Numbered from the stretch's first letter, positions 17,328-27,919 are shown. The stretch is DNA of 64,000 nt from Pseudoalteromonas tunicata (GCF_002310815.1 NZ_CP011033.1:916476-980475); one strand, 5' to 3'. The notes: generated from the letters alone by a model not told the origin. Program-made: numbers and translations.

Positions 17328-17582
17328 ATGAGAATTGTATCTTTTACCGAAGCTAGAAATAGCTTGAAGAGCGTTTTGGATGCTGTTGTTAATGACGCAG
17401 ATACAACCGTGATCACACGTCGTGATTCTGAAGATGCCGTTGTTATGTCACTGGATTATTACAATAGCTTAATGGAAACGGTTCATTTACTTCGTTCTCC
17501 GGCAAATGCTGAGCACTTACATCGTTCAATTGCTCAATTTAAAGCGGGTAAGGTGAGCCAAAGAGATTTAATCGATGAGTAG
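17328..17582 (+). CDS. yefM: YefM-type antitoxin (cassette 12)
   Basis: An 84-residue Phd/YefM antitoxin. The N-terminal MRIVSFTEARNSLKSVLDAV and the strand VVMSLDYYNSLMETVHLL form the DNA-binding dimer fold; the acidic C-terminus (QRDLIDE) wraps the toxin. The ATG is preceded by GGAGG. It overlaps the toxin gene by eight bases, typical of coupled translation in these pairs. TGTACA operators lie upstream. Confidence 0.92.
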   Translation: MRIVSFTEARNSLKSVLDAVVNDADTTVITRRDSEDAVVMSLDYYNSLMETVHLLRSPANAEHLHRSIAQFKAGKVSQRDLIDE

Positions 17583-17838
17583 TCGTTTATTATCTTGGAC
17601 TGATGAATCTTGGAATGATTATGTTTATTGGCAGACGCAAGACAAGAAAACACTTAAACGTATAAATAAACTCATCACGGATGCTAAGCGTTCTCCTTTC
17701 GAGGGCATAGGTAAACCTGAGCCACTAAAAGAAAACTTATCTGGTTTTTGGTCGCGACGAATAGACGATGCGAATAGGTTAGTTTATGCGGTTGATGATA
17801 GTGCTATCACGATTATTTCTTGCCGTTATCACTATTAA
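17575..17838 (+). CDS. yoeB: YoeB-type ribosome-dependent mRNA endonuclease toxin
   Basis: An 87-residue RelE/YoeB toxin that cleaves mRNA in the ribosomal A site. It has the YoeB hallmarks WTDESWNDYVYWQTQDKK, the basic helix RINKLITDAKRSPFEGIGKPEPLK, and the C-terminal SRRIDDANRLVYAV and SCRYHY with the catalytic histidine and terminal tyrosine. E46-equivalent (in PFEGIGKPE), R65-equivalent (SRRI) and H83-equivalent residues appear present. With yefM it is probably the last intact cassette of the array, and such pairs are known to stabilise cassette arrays. Confidence 0.93.
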   Translation: MSSRLLSWTDESWNDYVYWQTQDKKTLKRINKLITDAKRSPFEGIGKPEPLKENLSGFWSRRIDDANRLVYAVDDSAITIISCRYHY

Positions 17839-17876
17839 TTTAGGATTTATCGTCAGGCAGCATACAAATAAAAATA

Positions 17877-17896
17877 GGTGTCGCGAAGCCGACACC
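17877..17896. terminator. Hairpin after the yefM-yoeB pair
   Basis: GGTGTCG and CGACACC (arms 17877-17883 and 17890-17896) form a perfect seven-base stem about 40 bases after yoeB. There is no clear U-tract, so its role as terminator is tentative. No convincing attC was found here. Confidence 0.4.
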
Positions 17897-17949
17897 CTAT
17901 ATTCGGGTGTTGGACAAGCCCGGAGCCTCGATGAGCTCGATTTCCTGCC

Positions 17950-18510
17950 TTATTAAGTAAATTACGCTGTAGTGCCTTGGCCGCGCTGAGCCTGAGAGCC
18001 TTTCTCAAGGCGAGCGGGGTGGATGCAAGGGGCGATCATGTTATTAACGCCAGCCTTATCAGTTTGTTACGACTTGCCTGTGTGTTGTTTCTTTATTCGT
18101 ATTCCTCTTGTTGTCGCCTTTGGCGTGGTGAAGGTCATTATCCTTATTGCGTCCTTGCGGGTTTATCTCGGTCGGCTGATACCAATGCAGTGCATGCTGT
18201 GGTGGCAACACGGGCAAGTGCGCGTCGATTGGCTCGGTGGCTCAATCCCCAGCAGTAATTGCAGCAGTGGCAGTAATAAGCACTGAATTTGATGCAGTAA
18301 TCCTTTGGCATTACCGCGTAAAAAACCATAGTTGCGGGCCCGTTGTAATCCCTTGGGCAGTACGTGTTGCAACATCAGCATCAAGAACTTCAGTGTTGGC
18401 AGCGTGCGCTGCTTCCAGTGTTGGGTTTGCCCGTCGCGATAACGGAAGGTAACGTTATCCTTGGTGATGTTAATGATGTCTTTGTCGGGCAGCACGCCGC
18501 CATAGGTAGG
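17950..18510 (-). mobile_element. IS91-family remnant at the array/backbone border
   Basis: A GC-richer segment on the minus strand with the 3' end of an IS91 transposase gene (18163-18495) followed by about 210 bases of non-coding DNA that may be one element end. The 5' part of the transposase is missing. Boundaries are approximate. Confidence 0.65.
18163..18495 (-). pseudogene. IS91-family (HUH) transposase, C-terminal fragment
   Basis: The 110-residue frame has the conserved IS91 C-terminal pattern: NVTFRYRDGQTQHWKQRTLP, LPKGLQRARNYGFLRGNAKG, and a CPCC zinc-finger-like end. The HUH/Y catalytic part is missing, so this is a remnant. Confidence 0.8.
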
Positions 18511-18540
18511 TGATAAGCCTTATCTGAATTCAAGCCGATA

Positions 18541-18568
18541 AACCAAACTCAAAACCCTGAGTTTGGTT
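18541..18568 (-). terminator. Hairpin overlapping the 3' end of the DUF924 gene
   Basis: Perfect 11-base arms AACCAAACTCA and TGAGTTTGGTT with a six-base loop include the TGA stop of the gene (18549-18551). Only a short T-rich stretch follows, so termination is plausible rather than sure. Confidence 0.45.
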
Positions 18569-19097
18569 GCTGTAAAAACGCTATTTCTTCAGCAGTCGAT
18601 TGACGCCCTAAAATGTGATTACGATGTGGGTAACGGCCAAACTTATCAATAATAGCTTTATGTTGAAACTCAAAATCTAAGTTACTTTGAATACCAACAG
18701 ACCGAAATAGTGTTACGGCATGAGTATGAATAAGCTTTGATTCACTGTGCATAAATGGAATATAAAGAAATACCCGCTGTACAGGGGTTAAATCGTTGTC
18801 GAATTTTTTTGCTATTGCAGATTGCGAAAGCGCTAATGCCATAGCGTCATAAGCAAATGATTGGGGTGTATCGCGATAAATATTCCGTGAAAATTGATCA
18901 AGCAAAATAATTTCAGCAAGGCTTCCTAACGCAGTGTCACGCCAATTGAATAACTCACCAGCGGTTGCCTGAGTATGAAGTTCACCAAAGCGTGTTTGGA
19001 TCATTAAATCCAACGCGCTGTCTTTTTGCCACCACTTTTCAGGTTCAAGCTCTGTAAACCAAAAGTCGATGATTTCTTGATAGAGGAAAGTGCTCAT
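18549..19097 (-). CDS. DUF924 family protein
   Basis: A 182-residue soluble alpha-helical protein of the DUF924 (TPR-like) family. Signature segments are IIDFWF near the start, EPEKWWQKDSALD, the strongly conserved ILLDQFSRNIYRDTP and the VFLYIPFMHSESKL motif. The molecular function is not established. It is the first backbone gene after the cassette array and is transcribed toward it. Confidence 0.88.
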   Translation of the reverse strand: MSTFLYQEIIDFWFTELEPEKWWQKDSALDLMIQTRFGELHTQATAGELFNWRDTALGSLAEIILLDQFSRNIYRDTPQSFAYDAMALALSQSAIAKKFDNDLTPVQRVFLYIPFMHSESKLIHTHAVTLFRSVGIQSNLDFEFQHKAIIDKFGRYPHRNHILGRQSTAEEIAFLQQPNSGF

Positions 19098-19191
19098 GTT
19101 TGACCCTAAACGCTATGAAATATAACGAGTTTATAGGATTACTCGTTTGTTATTTTGATAATACAGAATGTTTAGTGTATGCAACAGCCAC

Positions 19192-19222
19192 AAAAAAGCC
19201 GAGAAAAAACTCGGCTTTTTAT
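19192..19222 (-). terminator. Rho-independent terminator after speB
   Basis: AAAGCCGAG and CTCGGCTTT arms with A- and T-tracts on both sides; it can serve the minus-strand speB and, as mirror image, the short + strand side. Confidence 0.85.
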
Positions 19223-19250
19223 TCAACTCAATTAATGTTTAAATTAAACA

Positions 19251-20180
19251 CTAACCAATTTTTTTGTTGTGCTTGGTCCACATGTACATCATTTCAAGTG
19301 CAATTGATGCACCTGCAAGGGCTGTTAATTCAGCATGATCGTACGCAGGAGCTACTTCAACAACATCCATACCAACAATATTAATACCATCTAATAAACG
19401 AATGATTTTTAATACTTTATCAGTTGTTAAACCACCACACACTGGCGTGCCAGTACCTGGAGCAAATGCCGGGTCAATTGCATCGATATCGAACGTGAAA
19501 TACACAGGTAAATCACCGATAGTTGCTTTGATTTGTTCAACAATTTGCTCTGGTGTTAAGTCATTTGCTTGCATGGCATTAATAACATTAAAACCATGAT
19601 TGTCTTGTGTATATTCAGTACGAATACCAATTTGCACCGACTTATGTTTATCTATGATGCCTTCATTAGGCGCATGGAAAAACATAGTGCCGTGGTCATA
19701 ACGACTACCATTACTGTATGTATCGGTATGGGCATCAAAGTGAATTAGCGCCATTTTGCCATGCTTTTTAGCATGAGCACGTAATAGCGGTAATGTTACA
19801 AAGTGATCGCCACCTAAGCTAAGTAAGGTTTTACCTTGATTAATCAACTGAGTTGCCGCTTCTTCAACGATAGCAGTAAAACCTTCGGCATCACCTGGTG
19901 GGTAAATTAAATCACCCGCGTCAATGATTTTTGTATGATCAGTTAAGGCAAAATTCCACGGGAAACGTTTATGTTCCCACGCTAAATTTACTGATGCACG
20001 ACGAATGGCGTCAGGGCCCATACGCGCACCTGAACGGCCTGATGTCGCCATATCAAACGGCAAGCCTAAAACGACAATGTCAGCGTCAACAGCCAGCGGG
20101 TTTTGCTGTAATGGTTGACGTAAAAACGTCATTGGATTACTGAATAATGACGTTTCTTCACGTTGAAATATGTTACTCAT
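19251..20180 (-). CDS. speB: Agmatinase (agmatine ureohydrolase)
   Basis: A 309-residue ureohydrolase that converts agmatine to putrescine and urea. The binuclear manganese ligands are all present: H126 (GGDHF), D149, H151 and D153 (HFDAHTD), and D231 and D233 (FDIDAIDP). The substrate-side motif [14 protein letters not shown] is agmatinase-like. It lies 22 bases after speA on the same strand, so the two genes form the arginine-to-putrescine route as one operon. Confidence 0.95.
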   Translation of the reverse strand: MSNIFQREETSLFSNPMTFLRQPLQQNPLAVDADIVVLGLPFDMATSGRSGARMGPDAIRRASVNLAWEHKRFPWNFALTDHTKIIDAGDLIYPPGDAEGFTAIVEEAATQLINQGKTLLSLGGDHFVTLPLLRAHAKKHGKMALIHFDAHTDTYSNGSRYDHGTMFFHAPNEGIIDKHKSVQIGIRTEYTQDNHGFNVINAMQANDLTPEQIVEQIKATIGDLPVYFTFDIDAIDPAFAPGTGTPVCGGLTTDKVLKIIRLLDGINIVGMDVVEVAPAYDHAELTALAGASIALEMMYMWTKHNKKIG

Positions 20181-20202
20181 TTAACATCACGCTCCTAAGC
20201 GT

Positions 20203-22116
20203 TTATACATCTTCTAAGTAAGTGTAGCCTGTTAGGCCTAAATCTAGTTCTTCTAAAATTGAAGCGCGTTCGTGCTCTGGTAACTTGCTTTGCGCCAGTT
20301 CTGCGTATGCTGCACGGAATGAATCTGGATCTAAGTGAACATAACGTAGCATGTCTTCAACAGTATCACCTTCGTTGATTTCATCGATATGTACTTTGCC
20401 GTTTTCATCCATGTTGATAACCGCGCTGTGCGTATCACCAAATAGATTGTGCATGTCACCTAGAATTTCTTGGTAAGCACCGACTAAGAAAAAGCCAAGT
20501 AAATATGGCGAATCGGCAGACCACTCAGGTACTGGTAACGTTGTTTCAATACCTTGGCCGTCTACGTATTGATCAACCGTACCATCTGAGTCACAGGTAA
20601 TATCAAGTAAAACCGCACGACGTTGTGGCATTTCTGTTAAACCGGTTAATGGTAAAACAGGGAAAACTTGGTCAATACCCCATGCATCTGGTAACGATTG
20701 GAATAATGAGAAGTTAACAAAGAATTTGTCTGCTAGCTTTTCATTTAATTCATCAATAATTGGGCGATGGAAGCGGTTTTTGCTATCCATTAATTTGCTC
20801 AATTCATAGCTCACACGTAAGCTGATTTGCTCAGCCCATGCACGTTGTTCTAGGTTTAATAAACCCATACCAAATTGGCTATGTACTTCGGCTAAATCGC
20901 TTAAACAGTCGTGGAAGATTTCAATTAATGCACGATCATCAATACGTTTATTTAATTGCACCCAAGAATGCCACATATTTTTTAATAAAATAGGTGCATC
21001 TTCAGCAAGTGCTGGCACTTCTTCTGGGTTGTATGATTCTGTACCAATTACATTTGAGATTAATACAGCGTGGTGTGCAGTAAGAGCACGGCCAGACTCT
21101 GAAATGATGGTTGGCATTGGCTGATTGTACTGCTTACAAATATCACCAATGGTATAAACGATGTTATTGGCGTACTCAGCAAGGCTGTAGTTCATTGAGT
21201 TGTGCGATTGGCTGCGTGTACCGTCGTAATCGATAGCCAAACCACCACCTACGTCCATACATACAAGCTCGGCACCTAAACGACGTAATTCACAGTAAAA
21301 ACGTGCAGCTTCGCTTACACCTGTTCTTACGTCACGAATGTTGGCCATTTGTGAGCCTAAGTGAAAGTGAACTAATTGAAGGGTATCACTTTTACCTAAA
21401 TCTTTTAGTTTCTTAAGTACGGTAAGTACTTGTGAAGCAGATAAACCAAACTTTGATTTTTCACCACCGCTTGCTTGCCATTTGCCTTTACCTTGTGAGG
21501 CCAAACGCACACGTAAACCCAAACGTGGAGAGACGTTTAATTTTTCAGCTTCTGCTAATACCATATCAAGCTCAGAAAGCTTCTCAAGTACGATATTAAC
21601 TTTGTGACCTAATTTTTCGCCAATTAACGCTAAACGGATGTATTCAACGTCTTTATAGCCATTACACACGATCACTGAACTTGCTTTTTGAGCCATAGCA
21701 AGAACAGCAAGTAGCTCAGCTTTACTACCCGCTTCTAAGCCAAGTTGCTTAACTTCATTGTTAGCTTGGCTTGCGACAATTTCTTCAACAACTTCACGTT
21801 GCTGATTTACTTTAATTGGGTAAACCAATAAGTATTTTTCTGGGTAGTTGTAATTCGCAATTGCTTCATTAAACGCAGCACATAAATTATGAACACGATT
21901 ATGTAGAATTTGAGGAAAACGGACCAATGCAGGTAAAGACAAACCTTGCTGTTGAATTTGTTCTGCAATTGATGACAACGATACTGTTTGTTCAGGTGCG
22001 TCAGCTTTTGGGGCTACATACACTTCACCTTCATCATTAATACCAAAGTAACCTTGACTCCAATGGCGTACATTGTAGCTTGCACGAACTTGTTCAATTT
22101 CAGTCGTTTTGTTCAT
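20203..22116 (-). CDS. speA: Biosynthetic arginine decarboxylase
   Basis: A 637-residue PLP enzyme that decarboxylates arginine to agmatine. The PLP lysine is K102 in [12 protein letters not shown]; further marks are [18 protein letters not shown] ([11 protein letters not shown]), [14 protein letters not shown] and DITCDSDG near the C-terminal domain. The start at 22116 ([10 protein letters not shown]) is preferred because AAGGAT precedes it and it gives the usual length; an upstream in-frame ATG would add 38 atypical residues. It is co-oriented with speB directly downstream. Confidence 0.95.
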   Translation of the reverse strand: MNKTTEIEQVRASYNVRHWSQGYFGINDEGEVYVAPKADAPEQTVSLSSIAEQIQQQGLSLPALVRFPQILHNRVHNLCAAFNEAIANYNYPEKYLLVYPIKVNQQREVVEEIVASQANNEVKQLGLEAGSKAELLAVLAMAQKASSVIVCNGYKDVEYIRLALIGEKLGHKVNIVLEKLSELDMVLAEAEKLNVSPRLGLRVRLASQGKGKWQASGGEKSKFGLSASQVLTVLKKLKDLGKSDTLQLVHFHLGSQMANIRDVRTGVSEAARFYCELRRLGAELVCMDVGGGLAIDYDGTRSQSHNSMNYSLAEYANNIVYTIGDICKQYNQPMPTIISESGRALTAHHAVLISNVIGTESYNPEEVPALAEDAPILLKNMWHSWVQLNKRIDDRALIEIFHDCLSDLAEVHSQFGMGLLNLEQRAWAEQISLRVSYELSKLMDSKNRFHRPIIDELNEKLADKFFVNFSLFQSLPDAWGIDQVFPVLPLTGLTEMPQRRAVLLDITCDSDGTVDQYVDGQGIETTLPVPEWSADSPYLLGFFLVGAYQEILGDMHNLFGDTHSAVINMDENGKVHIDEINEGDTVEDMLRYVHLDPDSFRAAYAELAQSKLPEHERASILEELDLGLTGYTYLEDV

Positions 22117-22443
22117 TTCAATCCTTATCAATGTATTGCTAAACCCAAGAGCGTAGCAATAGTAATAAAACCAATATTGGCTGAGAAATTTTTGCGCATT
22201 AGAATCAATCGTACAAATCGAGTCCAACAAGATATATTCATACTTAAGATAAAAGTAATTAATCTTAGTTGCAAAAAAAGTAATGCTATATTAGTTATTT
22301 AAAATCAGATGGTTATTAATATAAAAACTGCTTTAATACTGAGCAATAATCAGTGTTAATGGAGAATTTATCTTTTCTAAGTTTTAGGTTAGTCTAACAT
22401 AAAAGCTTAGCTTGCAAAAAAATTTATAATAATTAGGGTGCCT

Positions 22444-24333
22444 ATGTTTCAACATTTAAAATTCACCACCAAAATCACTGCTGCCGCATCACTTGTCTTG
22501 ATGTTGATCCTAGGTTTATTCACCCTCAACAATTTTATTTCGATGCGAGCGCAAACCGAACAACAACTCGAAAAAGTGCTGCAAGAAATTTCCCAGTCTG
22601 TTACGAACAATATCGCCAGTTGGCTCAATGGTAAGTTACAAATAGTTGAATCTATTTCTAATGCGTATCAGCCCTCTGATGATTTAGCTTTAACTGTGTC
22701 ACAACTTAAGCAGGCAAATGTAGCGGGGGATTTTAAAAATAGTTATGTCGGTACCACGCAAGGCCAATTTATTTTAGATGATCCTTCAATTAAACTACCT
22801 GCGGATTTTGATGCAAGACAACGCCCGTGGTATCAATTAGTTGCTAATCAAAGAAACACCGCGTTTACTGCTCCTTATATAGATGTAACAACTAACGATT
22901 TAATTATTTCTGCCGTGGTACCTACATTTAAAAACAATCAGTTTGTTGGCGTCGCAGGCGGTGACATTGCACTCAATACGATCACTAAAATTGTCAATAA
23001 TGTCGATTTCTTAGGTTTCGGCTATGCCTTTTTAGTCAATGATCAAAACAATATTCTTATCCATCCTAATACTAAATTTAATAATAAAGCGTTGGCTGAC
23101 TTATTAGGTGAAAATATTCCTTTAAATAATCAGTTTGTAGAGCATGCAGTTGAAGATGCAGATAAGCTCATCTCGTTTGTCAAAATCAACGGTATCAATA
23201 ATGTAAATTGGTATTTAGGTGTCGTGATTGATAAAGATATCGCTTATTCATCGGTCGATTCATTTCGTAACATGGCGGCTGTTTACATGTTGGTAGGAGT
23301 CATCGCTATTGTCGTGATGTTGCAGTATTTATTACGCTACTTAATGCGCCCAATGAACAATGTTACTTTAGCAATTAAGGATATTGCAGAAGGTGAAGGG
23401 GACTTAACCCAGCGTTTGTTGGTCGAAAGTAATGATGAATTTGGTGAGTTGTCTCGTTATTTTAATTTGTTTATAGACAAAATACACACTTCGATTATTC
23501 AAGTACGCGATACGACGGTTGCACTTGAGCATTCTGTTGAGATGTTAATCGGCTCTACTGAGTCCACCCTTAATATGTATGGCGAGCAAACCAAATCGAC
23601 TGACAATGTCGCAACGGCAATTAATGAGTTATCGTCCAGTGCGATTGAAATTGCAGGGAGTGCCGACAACGCATCTAAATTGGCATCTAATGCTAATCAA
23701 GAAGCAATCGAAAGCTACGCCACCCTTGATGGTAACATTCAGGCTATCGAGCAACTCTCTACTAAAATGCAAAATGCCCAACAAGCGATTGATTCGCTCA
23801 ATACCCACACCGTAAATATTGGTCAAATCTTGGCTGTAATTAAAGGTGTCAGTGAGCAAACAAACTTATTAGCACTGAACGCTGCAATAGAAGCTGCGCG
23901 TGCCGGTGATGCGGGTCGTGGTTTTGCGGTGGTCGCCGATGAAGTAAGACAGTTGGCTCAACGCACGCAACAGTCAGCTCAAGAAATTGAAAATACCATT
24001 GTACAGTTACAACAGGGTTCAAAAGAGACCGTAGAAATTATGACTCAAAGCCAGGCCGATTCTCAGTCTAGTGTGGTTATGGCTCAGCAGGCTGGTAAAC
24101 AAGTACAAGGTGTCGGTGATTTAATTAAACAAATAGACGAGGCGAATCATTCAGTTGCCAATGCCACAGTTGAACAAAATCACGTTATTCAATCCTTAGA
24201 TAAAGACATTCATTATATTAGTGAGCTTAATTCTCAAGGGCAGAGTAATCTCAATAGTACTTTGCAAGAATGCACTAATTTAAAACACCAATTTGATCAA
24301 TTAGAGAAAATGGTGCTCAGGTTTAAGGTTTAG
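22444..24333 (+). CDS. Methyl-accepting chemotaxis protein with dCache sensor
   Basis: A chemoreceptor of about 629 residues. Order: transmembrane helix ([18 protein letters not shown]), periplasmic dCache_1 domain (about 35-275, with [11 protein letters not shown] and [14 protein letters not shown], the amine/amino-acid-type cache contacts), second transmembrane helix ([16 protein letters not shown]), HAMP, and a signalling hairpin whose tip reads [21 protein letters not shown]. It senses an extracellular ligand and controls CheA. ATG 22444 is preferred to the GTG two codons earlier because AGGG lies at a fitting distance. Confidence 0.93.
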   Translation: MFQHLKFTTKITAAASLVLMLILGLFTLNNFISMRAQTEQQLEKVLQEISQSVTNNIASWLNGKLQIVESISNAYQPSDDLALTVSQLKQANVAGDFKNSYVGTTQGQFILDDPSIKLPADFDARQRPWYQLVANQRNTAFTAPYIDVTTNDLIISAVVPTFKNNQFVGVAGGDIALNTITKIVNNVDFLGFGYAFLVNDQNNILIHPNTKFNNKALADLLGENIPLNNQFVEHAVEDADKLISFVKINGINNVNWYLGVVIDKDIAYSSVDSFRNMAAVYMLVGVIAIVVMLQYLLRYLMRPMNNVTLAIKDIAEGEGDLTQRLLVESNDEFGELSRYFNLFIDKIHTSIIQVRDTTVALEHSVEMLIGSTESTLNMYGEQTKSTDNVATAINELSSSAIEIAGSADNASKLASNANQEAIESYATLDGNIQAIEQLSTKMQNAQQAIDSLNTHTVNIGQILAVIKGVSEQTNLLALNAAIEAARAGDAGRGFAVVADEVRQLAQRTQQSAQEIENTIVQLQQGSKETVEIMTQSQADSQSSVVMAQQAGKQVQGVGDLIKQIDEANHSVANATVEQNHVIQSLDKDIHYISELNSQGQSNLNSTLQECTNLKHQFDQLEKMVLRFKV

Positions 24334-24342
24334 CTTTTACCT

Positions 24343-24383
24343 TTTAAATCAAATGCCAACATTAGGTTGGCATTTGATTTAAA
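24343..24383 (+). terminator. Long-stem terminator after the chemoreceptor gene
   Basis: An 18-base perfect stem (TTTAAATCAAATGCCAAC and its complement) with loop ATTAG. It is strong and symmetrical; the T-tract is short. Confidence 0.7.
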
Positions 24384-24629
24384 GCCCATTAACTACACCA
24401 CTGGCTAATTAATCTATCAAATCCAGCTATTTCAATGCTCACTTCGCGCGATTAGCTTGCAATAGACCTTCGATTGATACCTTAACCCGCGCCTTGTTAC
24501 CGTTAAAAATCCATCGCTAGAAATGAAAAACTAAATAGTTACTTTTAATTTAAGATGCTGGTAAATCTCTTAACCAGAGCACAGGTGAATGTTCAAAAGG
24601 CCATTATTTGGTTGTAATTAAAGCCAATA
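24384..24629. other. Gene-free interval
   Basis: I see no ORF, RNA gene or repeat here. Confidence 0.4.
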
Positions 24630-24872
24630 CTACATATCACACTTTAGCATTTTTATGGGTTTATCGGCAGCCATCACACAGCCCCTTGCTTCATCACTGG
24701 CAGCTTTACATTGTTCGAGCATTTTAGCCGTTGCGGGTGCTTTGTCCCCTAAGATACTTTTGGCATGACTCACTACTTTATCGCAACTACTTACAGGAAC
24801 AGATTGAGCTTTTGAACAAGCTGTTAAAATTAAAACAAATAACACAGCGCCACACTTTAGCGGTTTTATCAT
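24630..24872 (-). CDS. Small lipoprotein of unknown function
   Basis: An 80-residue protein with a lipoprotein signal (LILTAC). The mature part has four cysteines (SSCDKVVSHAKSI, LEQCKAAS, ARGCVMAA, LKCDM) spaced as for two disulphides, pointing to a periplasmic, oxidised domain. The ATG with GGAG upstream was chosen; a GTG four codons earlier is less likely. No family is recognised. Confidence 0.7.
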   Translation of the reverse strand: MIKPLKCGAVLFVLILTACSKAQSVPVSSCDKVVSHAKSILGDKAPATAKMLEQCKAASDEARGCVMAADKPIKMLKCDM

Positions 24873-25086
24873 TTTTTTCTCCACCTAAACTGATCAAAAC
24901 AAATCTCAGTGTAGACTTTATTTTTTCGTCTGGTTTACAGTTTGATGAAGAATTACAGTCTGCTTTTTGTTTTTATTGTAAATATGGAGTGAAGTTTGTT
25001 TTATTTTTGTTTCTTTTGAGTCTGTTAAATGAAATTTGGCAATTTAGTGGCACTTTAGTGACCAACTCATGGCTTAAATATGACAG

Positions 25087-25127
25087 CTGTAATTAAACTG
25101 TAGCTTTACCGCAACATCAATGTAATT
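25087..25127 (+). promoter_or_regulatory. PHO-box-like repeats upstream of the TonB energising operon
   Basis: CTGTAAT (25087-25093), spacer TAAA, CTGTAGC (25098-25104) match the two-repeat PHO box (CTGTCAT, four A/T bases, CTGTCAY) with the correct 11-base period. A further TGTAATT starts at 25121, in phase (33 bases after TGTAAT at 25088). The box is about 95 bases before the first gene. Confidence 0.5.
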
Positions 25128-25196
25128 AAATCACTTTAATATCCGCACCAGAAATTATTTTTTGCAAACTCGTTGCTAAATTATAGGGTAGATATT

Positions 25197-25949
25197 ATGA
25201 AGTGCGTAAAGCCACTCCTTCTCGCTAGTGCCATCGCTGCATGTGTATGTGTTCAAGCTGACGAATTAAACAAAGTGATCCAGTCGAGTGACAAAATCAA
25301 TCAACTTGCAACTGGCTCACAAAAAAAAATCGATGGCATGGTTGATTCTATGCAAACCCGATTACAGCAATACAAAACGCTCAATAAAGAAATCGACGGT
25401 TTAGAGATTTATAATTCTCAGCTAAACAAACAAGTCAATAATCAATTAGCTGAACTTGATTCACTTGCTCAATCAATGGATCAAGTAGCCGTTATCGAAC
25501 GTCAAATTACCCCTCTTATGCTGCGAATGATCAACGGCCTTGAGCAGTTTGTGCAATTAGATGTGCCTTTTTTAGCTAAAGAGCGAAGTGATAGAGTTGC
25601 CTCATTAAAAAGCATGATGGATCGTGCTGATATCGCATCAAGTGAAAAGTTCCGTCGTGTACTTGAAGCTTACCAAGTTGAAGTAGATTACGGCCGTACC
25701 ATTGAAGCCTACACTAGTTTGCTTGATGTCAACGGTGTTGAGCGTGAAGTAGATTTCCTTCGTGTTGGTCGCTTAGACCTTATTTATTTAACACGTGATG
25801 GCAAATTAGCGGGTATTTGGAATAACCAAACAAAAGCGTTTGACCCACTTCCTGATTCAAACATTAGCCAAATCAATAAAGCGCTGCGCATTGCTCGCAA
25901 ACAACTTGCCCCTGATATGTTAACTCTTCCAGTTCAAGCTGCAGAATAA
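25197..25949 (+). CDS. DUF3450 periplasmic coiled-coil protein of the TonB2-type cluster
   Basis: A 250-residue protein with a cleaved signal peptide (ASAIAACVCVQA) and a long coiled coil (about residues 20-100, rich in LN/IDGL/QLNKQ heptads). It belongs to DUF3450, whose genes usually precede ttpC-exbB-exbD-tonB in marine gammaproteobacteria. It probably acts in the periplasm with the TonB energy-transducing complex. The ATG at 25197 follows AGGG; a TTG eight codons upstream is less likely. It begins an operon with nine- to 63-base gaps. Confidence 0.85.
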   Translation: MKCVKPLLLASAIAACVCVQADELNKVIQSSDKINQLATGSQKKIDGMVDSMQTRLQQYKTLNKEIDGLEIYNSQLNKQVNNQLAELDSLAQSMDQVAVIERQITPLMLRMINGLEQFVQLDVPFLAKERSDRVASLKSMMDRADIASSEKFRRVLEAYQVEVDYGRTIEAYTSLLDVNGVEREVDFLRVGRLDLIYLTRDGKLAGIWNNQTKAFDPLPDSNISQINKALRIARKQLAPDMLTLPVQAAE

Positions 25950-25958
25950 GGAATTAAA

Positions 25959-27326
25959 ATGTTTATTAAAAAAGTATTAGCAACCGCTTTAGCTTCTGTC
26001 GCGTTAACAACTTCGGTTTCTGTTTTTAGTGCCGAGCAAGCACTTGATTTAGACGCATTACTGAAAACACTTGCTAACGGTCAAACAGTTCAAACAGCAC
26101 AAAATAAGCAGCGTGAAGCTGATTTTATCGCACGTCAAAATGAGCAAGCTGCCATGCTTTCACAGGCGAAAGCCAAACGTGACGGTATGATTGCACAATC
26201 ACAAAATTTAGAAGGCCAATTTGAGAAAAATGAAATCGAATTAGCCAACGCGACTGACTTGCTATCAAAACGCATGGGGTCACTTAAAGAGTTATTTGGT
26301 GTTCTGCAACAAGTCTCTGGTGATACAAAAAATAAATTCGCAACCTCAATTGTCTCTGCTGAGCTGCCAGGTCGTGGTGAGTTTATGGATCAGTTGGCAC
26401 AAAAAATGGGTTCAAGCTCTAAACTTGCATCAATTGAAGACATTGAAACAGTATGGTTCGAATTACAACGTGAAATGACTGAGCAAGGTAAAGTAAAACG
26501 TTTTGATACCGAAGTGATTGTTGCTGGTGGCAACAAAGTAAAACAAGAAGTGGTTCGTGTTGGCGCGTTTAACTTAATTTCAAATGGTAAATACCTAGAG
26601 TACAACTCATACACAGATACATTATCAGAATTATCACGCCAACCGGTTGACCGTTTTTTAAGTACAGCTGCTGAACTACAAGAGACTAAATCGGGTTTTG
26701 TTAACTTTGCACTAGACCCTACAGGTGGTTCAATTTTAGGTTTGTTAGTTCAAGCACCTGATACTACTGAGCAAGTACACCAAGGTGGAACAGTCGGTTA
26801 TGTGATTTTAGCGGTTGGTTTAGTGGGCTTACTGATTTCTATTGAGCGTTTTATTGCCCTATTTATCATTGGTGGCAAAATGCGTCGCCAGCTTAAATCG
26901 GATGTTGCCCGTGATGACAATCCGCTTGGCCGTGTGATGAAAGTCAAAGATCAATTCCCAAATGTTGCTTATGACACGTTAGAGCTGAAATTATCAGAAG
27001 CTATTTTACGTGAAATGCCAAAAATCACCCGTAACTTGACCTTTATCAAAATCATTTCAGTGGTTGCGCCTTTACTGGGCTTACTCGGTACGGTAACCGG
27101 TATGATTAATACTTTCCAAGCAATCACGCTCTTTGGTACTGGTGACCCAAAACTGATGGCAGGTGGTATCTCGCAAGCACTTGTTACAACAGTACTTGGT
27201 TTAGTTGTGGCCATTCCAACCGTGTTCGTTTACACCATTTTAAATACTCGCTCTAAAAACTTGTTATTAATTTTACAAGAGCAAAGCGCTGGTATTATCG
27301 CAGAACGCAGCGAAAAAGGAGCGTAA
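25959..27326 (+). CDS. ttpC: TtpC-type MotA/TolQ/ExbB proton-channel protein with periplasmic extension
   Basis: A 455-residue protein. A signal peptide and an approximately 250-residue periplasmic coiled-coil domain precede a MotA/TolQ/ExbB channel domain (from about residue 275) with three membrane helices and the motifs VAPLLGLLGTVTGMINTF and GISQALVTTVLGLVVAIP. TtpC proteins assist the TonB2 complex in vibrios. It lies ten bases after the DUF3450 gene and three bases before exbB. Confidence 0.92.
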   Translation: MFIKKVLATALASVALTTSVSVFSAEQALDLDALLKTLANGQTVQTAQNKQREADFIARQNEQAAMLSQAKAKRDGMIAQSQNLEGQFEKNEIELANATDLLSKRMGSLKELFGVLQQVSGDTKNKFATSIVSAELPGRGEFMDQLAQKMGSSSKLASIEDIETVWFELQREMTEQGKVKRFDTEVIVAGGNKVKQEVVRVGAFNLISNGKYLEYNSYTDTLSELSRQPVDRFLSTAAELQETKSGFVNFALDPTGGSILGLLVQAPDTTEQVHQGGTVGYVILAVGLVGLLISIERFIALFIIGGKMRRQLKSDVARDDNPLGRVMKVKDQFPNVAYDTLELKLSEAILREMPKITRNLTFIKIISVVAPLLGLLGTVTGMINTFQAITLFGTGDPKLMAGGISQALVTTVLGLVVAIPTVFVYTILNTRSKNLLLILQEQSAGIIAERSEKGA

Positions 27327-27328
27327 TC

Positions 27329-27856
27329 ATGGTGCTATTGATTGATGCAATCAATGCCATCCGTGAGTTCCTCGACACAGGTGGCCAAGTTTTATTGGTC
27401 ATCGGTGTCCTCATCTTCGCGATGTGGTTACTGATCTTAGAGCGCTTATTGTACATCTTTGGTGGATATCGTCAGTACAAGAAGCTCGTTAAAAAAACAT
27501 GGTTTGATCGTAAAGAACGTAATAGCTGGAATGCAGAGCAAATTCGCCAAGCTTTAGTATCAAGAGCAAAACAACGTTTAAGCCAAAACTTACCTTTTAT
27601 TAATGTGATGGTTGCAGTATGTCCGCTGCTCGGTCTACTTGGCACCGTAACTGGGATGATAGAAGTGTTTGATGTTATGGCCATTACAGGCACAGGCAGT
27701 GCGCGTTCGATGGCATCGGGAGTCAGTAAAGCGACTATCCCAACAATGGCTGGCATGGTTGGCGCGTTATCTGGCGTATTTGCATCAACGTATTTACAAC
27801 GCAAAACCAAACGTGAAGCTGAGTTACTAGAAGATCAAATGGTATTAGATCACTAA
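27329..27856 (+). CDS. exbB: ExbB2-type proton channel protein
   Basis: A 175-residue inner-membrane protein with the three ExbB helices; CPLLGLLGTVTGMIEVF and MASGVSKATIPTMAGMVGALSGVFAS are the pore-lining signature. With ExbD it uses the proton gradient to energise TonB. The gene starts two bases after ttpC. Confidence 0.93.
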   Translation: MVLLIDAINAIREFLDTGGQVLLVIGVLIFAMWLLILERLLYIFGGYRQYKKLVKKTWFDRKERNSWNAEQIRQALVSRAKQRLSQNLPFINVMVAVCPLLGLLGTVTGMIEVFDVMAITGTGSARSMASGVSKATIPTMAGMVGALSGVFASTYLQRKTKREAELLEDQMVLDH

Positions 27857-27919
27857 GACTGCGCTCGTCGCACATTATGATTGTTGAATGAATTGGGGCT
27901 TTACCCACAGGAGTTAGAA

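Noticed and set aside
17977-18452. Several + strand ORFs of 70 to 93 codons
   Set aside because: They are antisense to the IS91 transposase fragment and its end sequences.
22117-22230. N-terminal extension of speA
   Set aside because: The extra 38 residues are unlike SpeA, and the inner ATG has a ribosome site and gives the normal length.
24731-25096. 121-codon + strand ORF overlapping the small lipoprotein gene
   Set aside because: No ribosome site or domain pattern; the antisense lipoprotein gene has a signal peptide, cysteines and GGAG.
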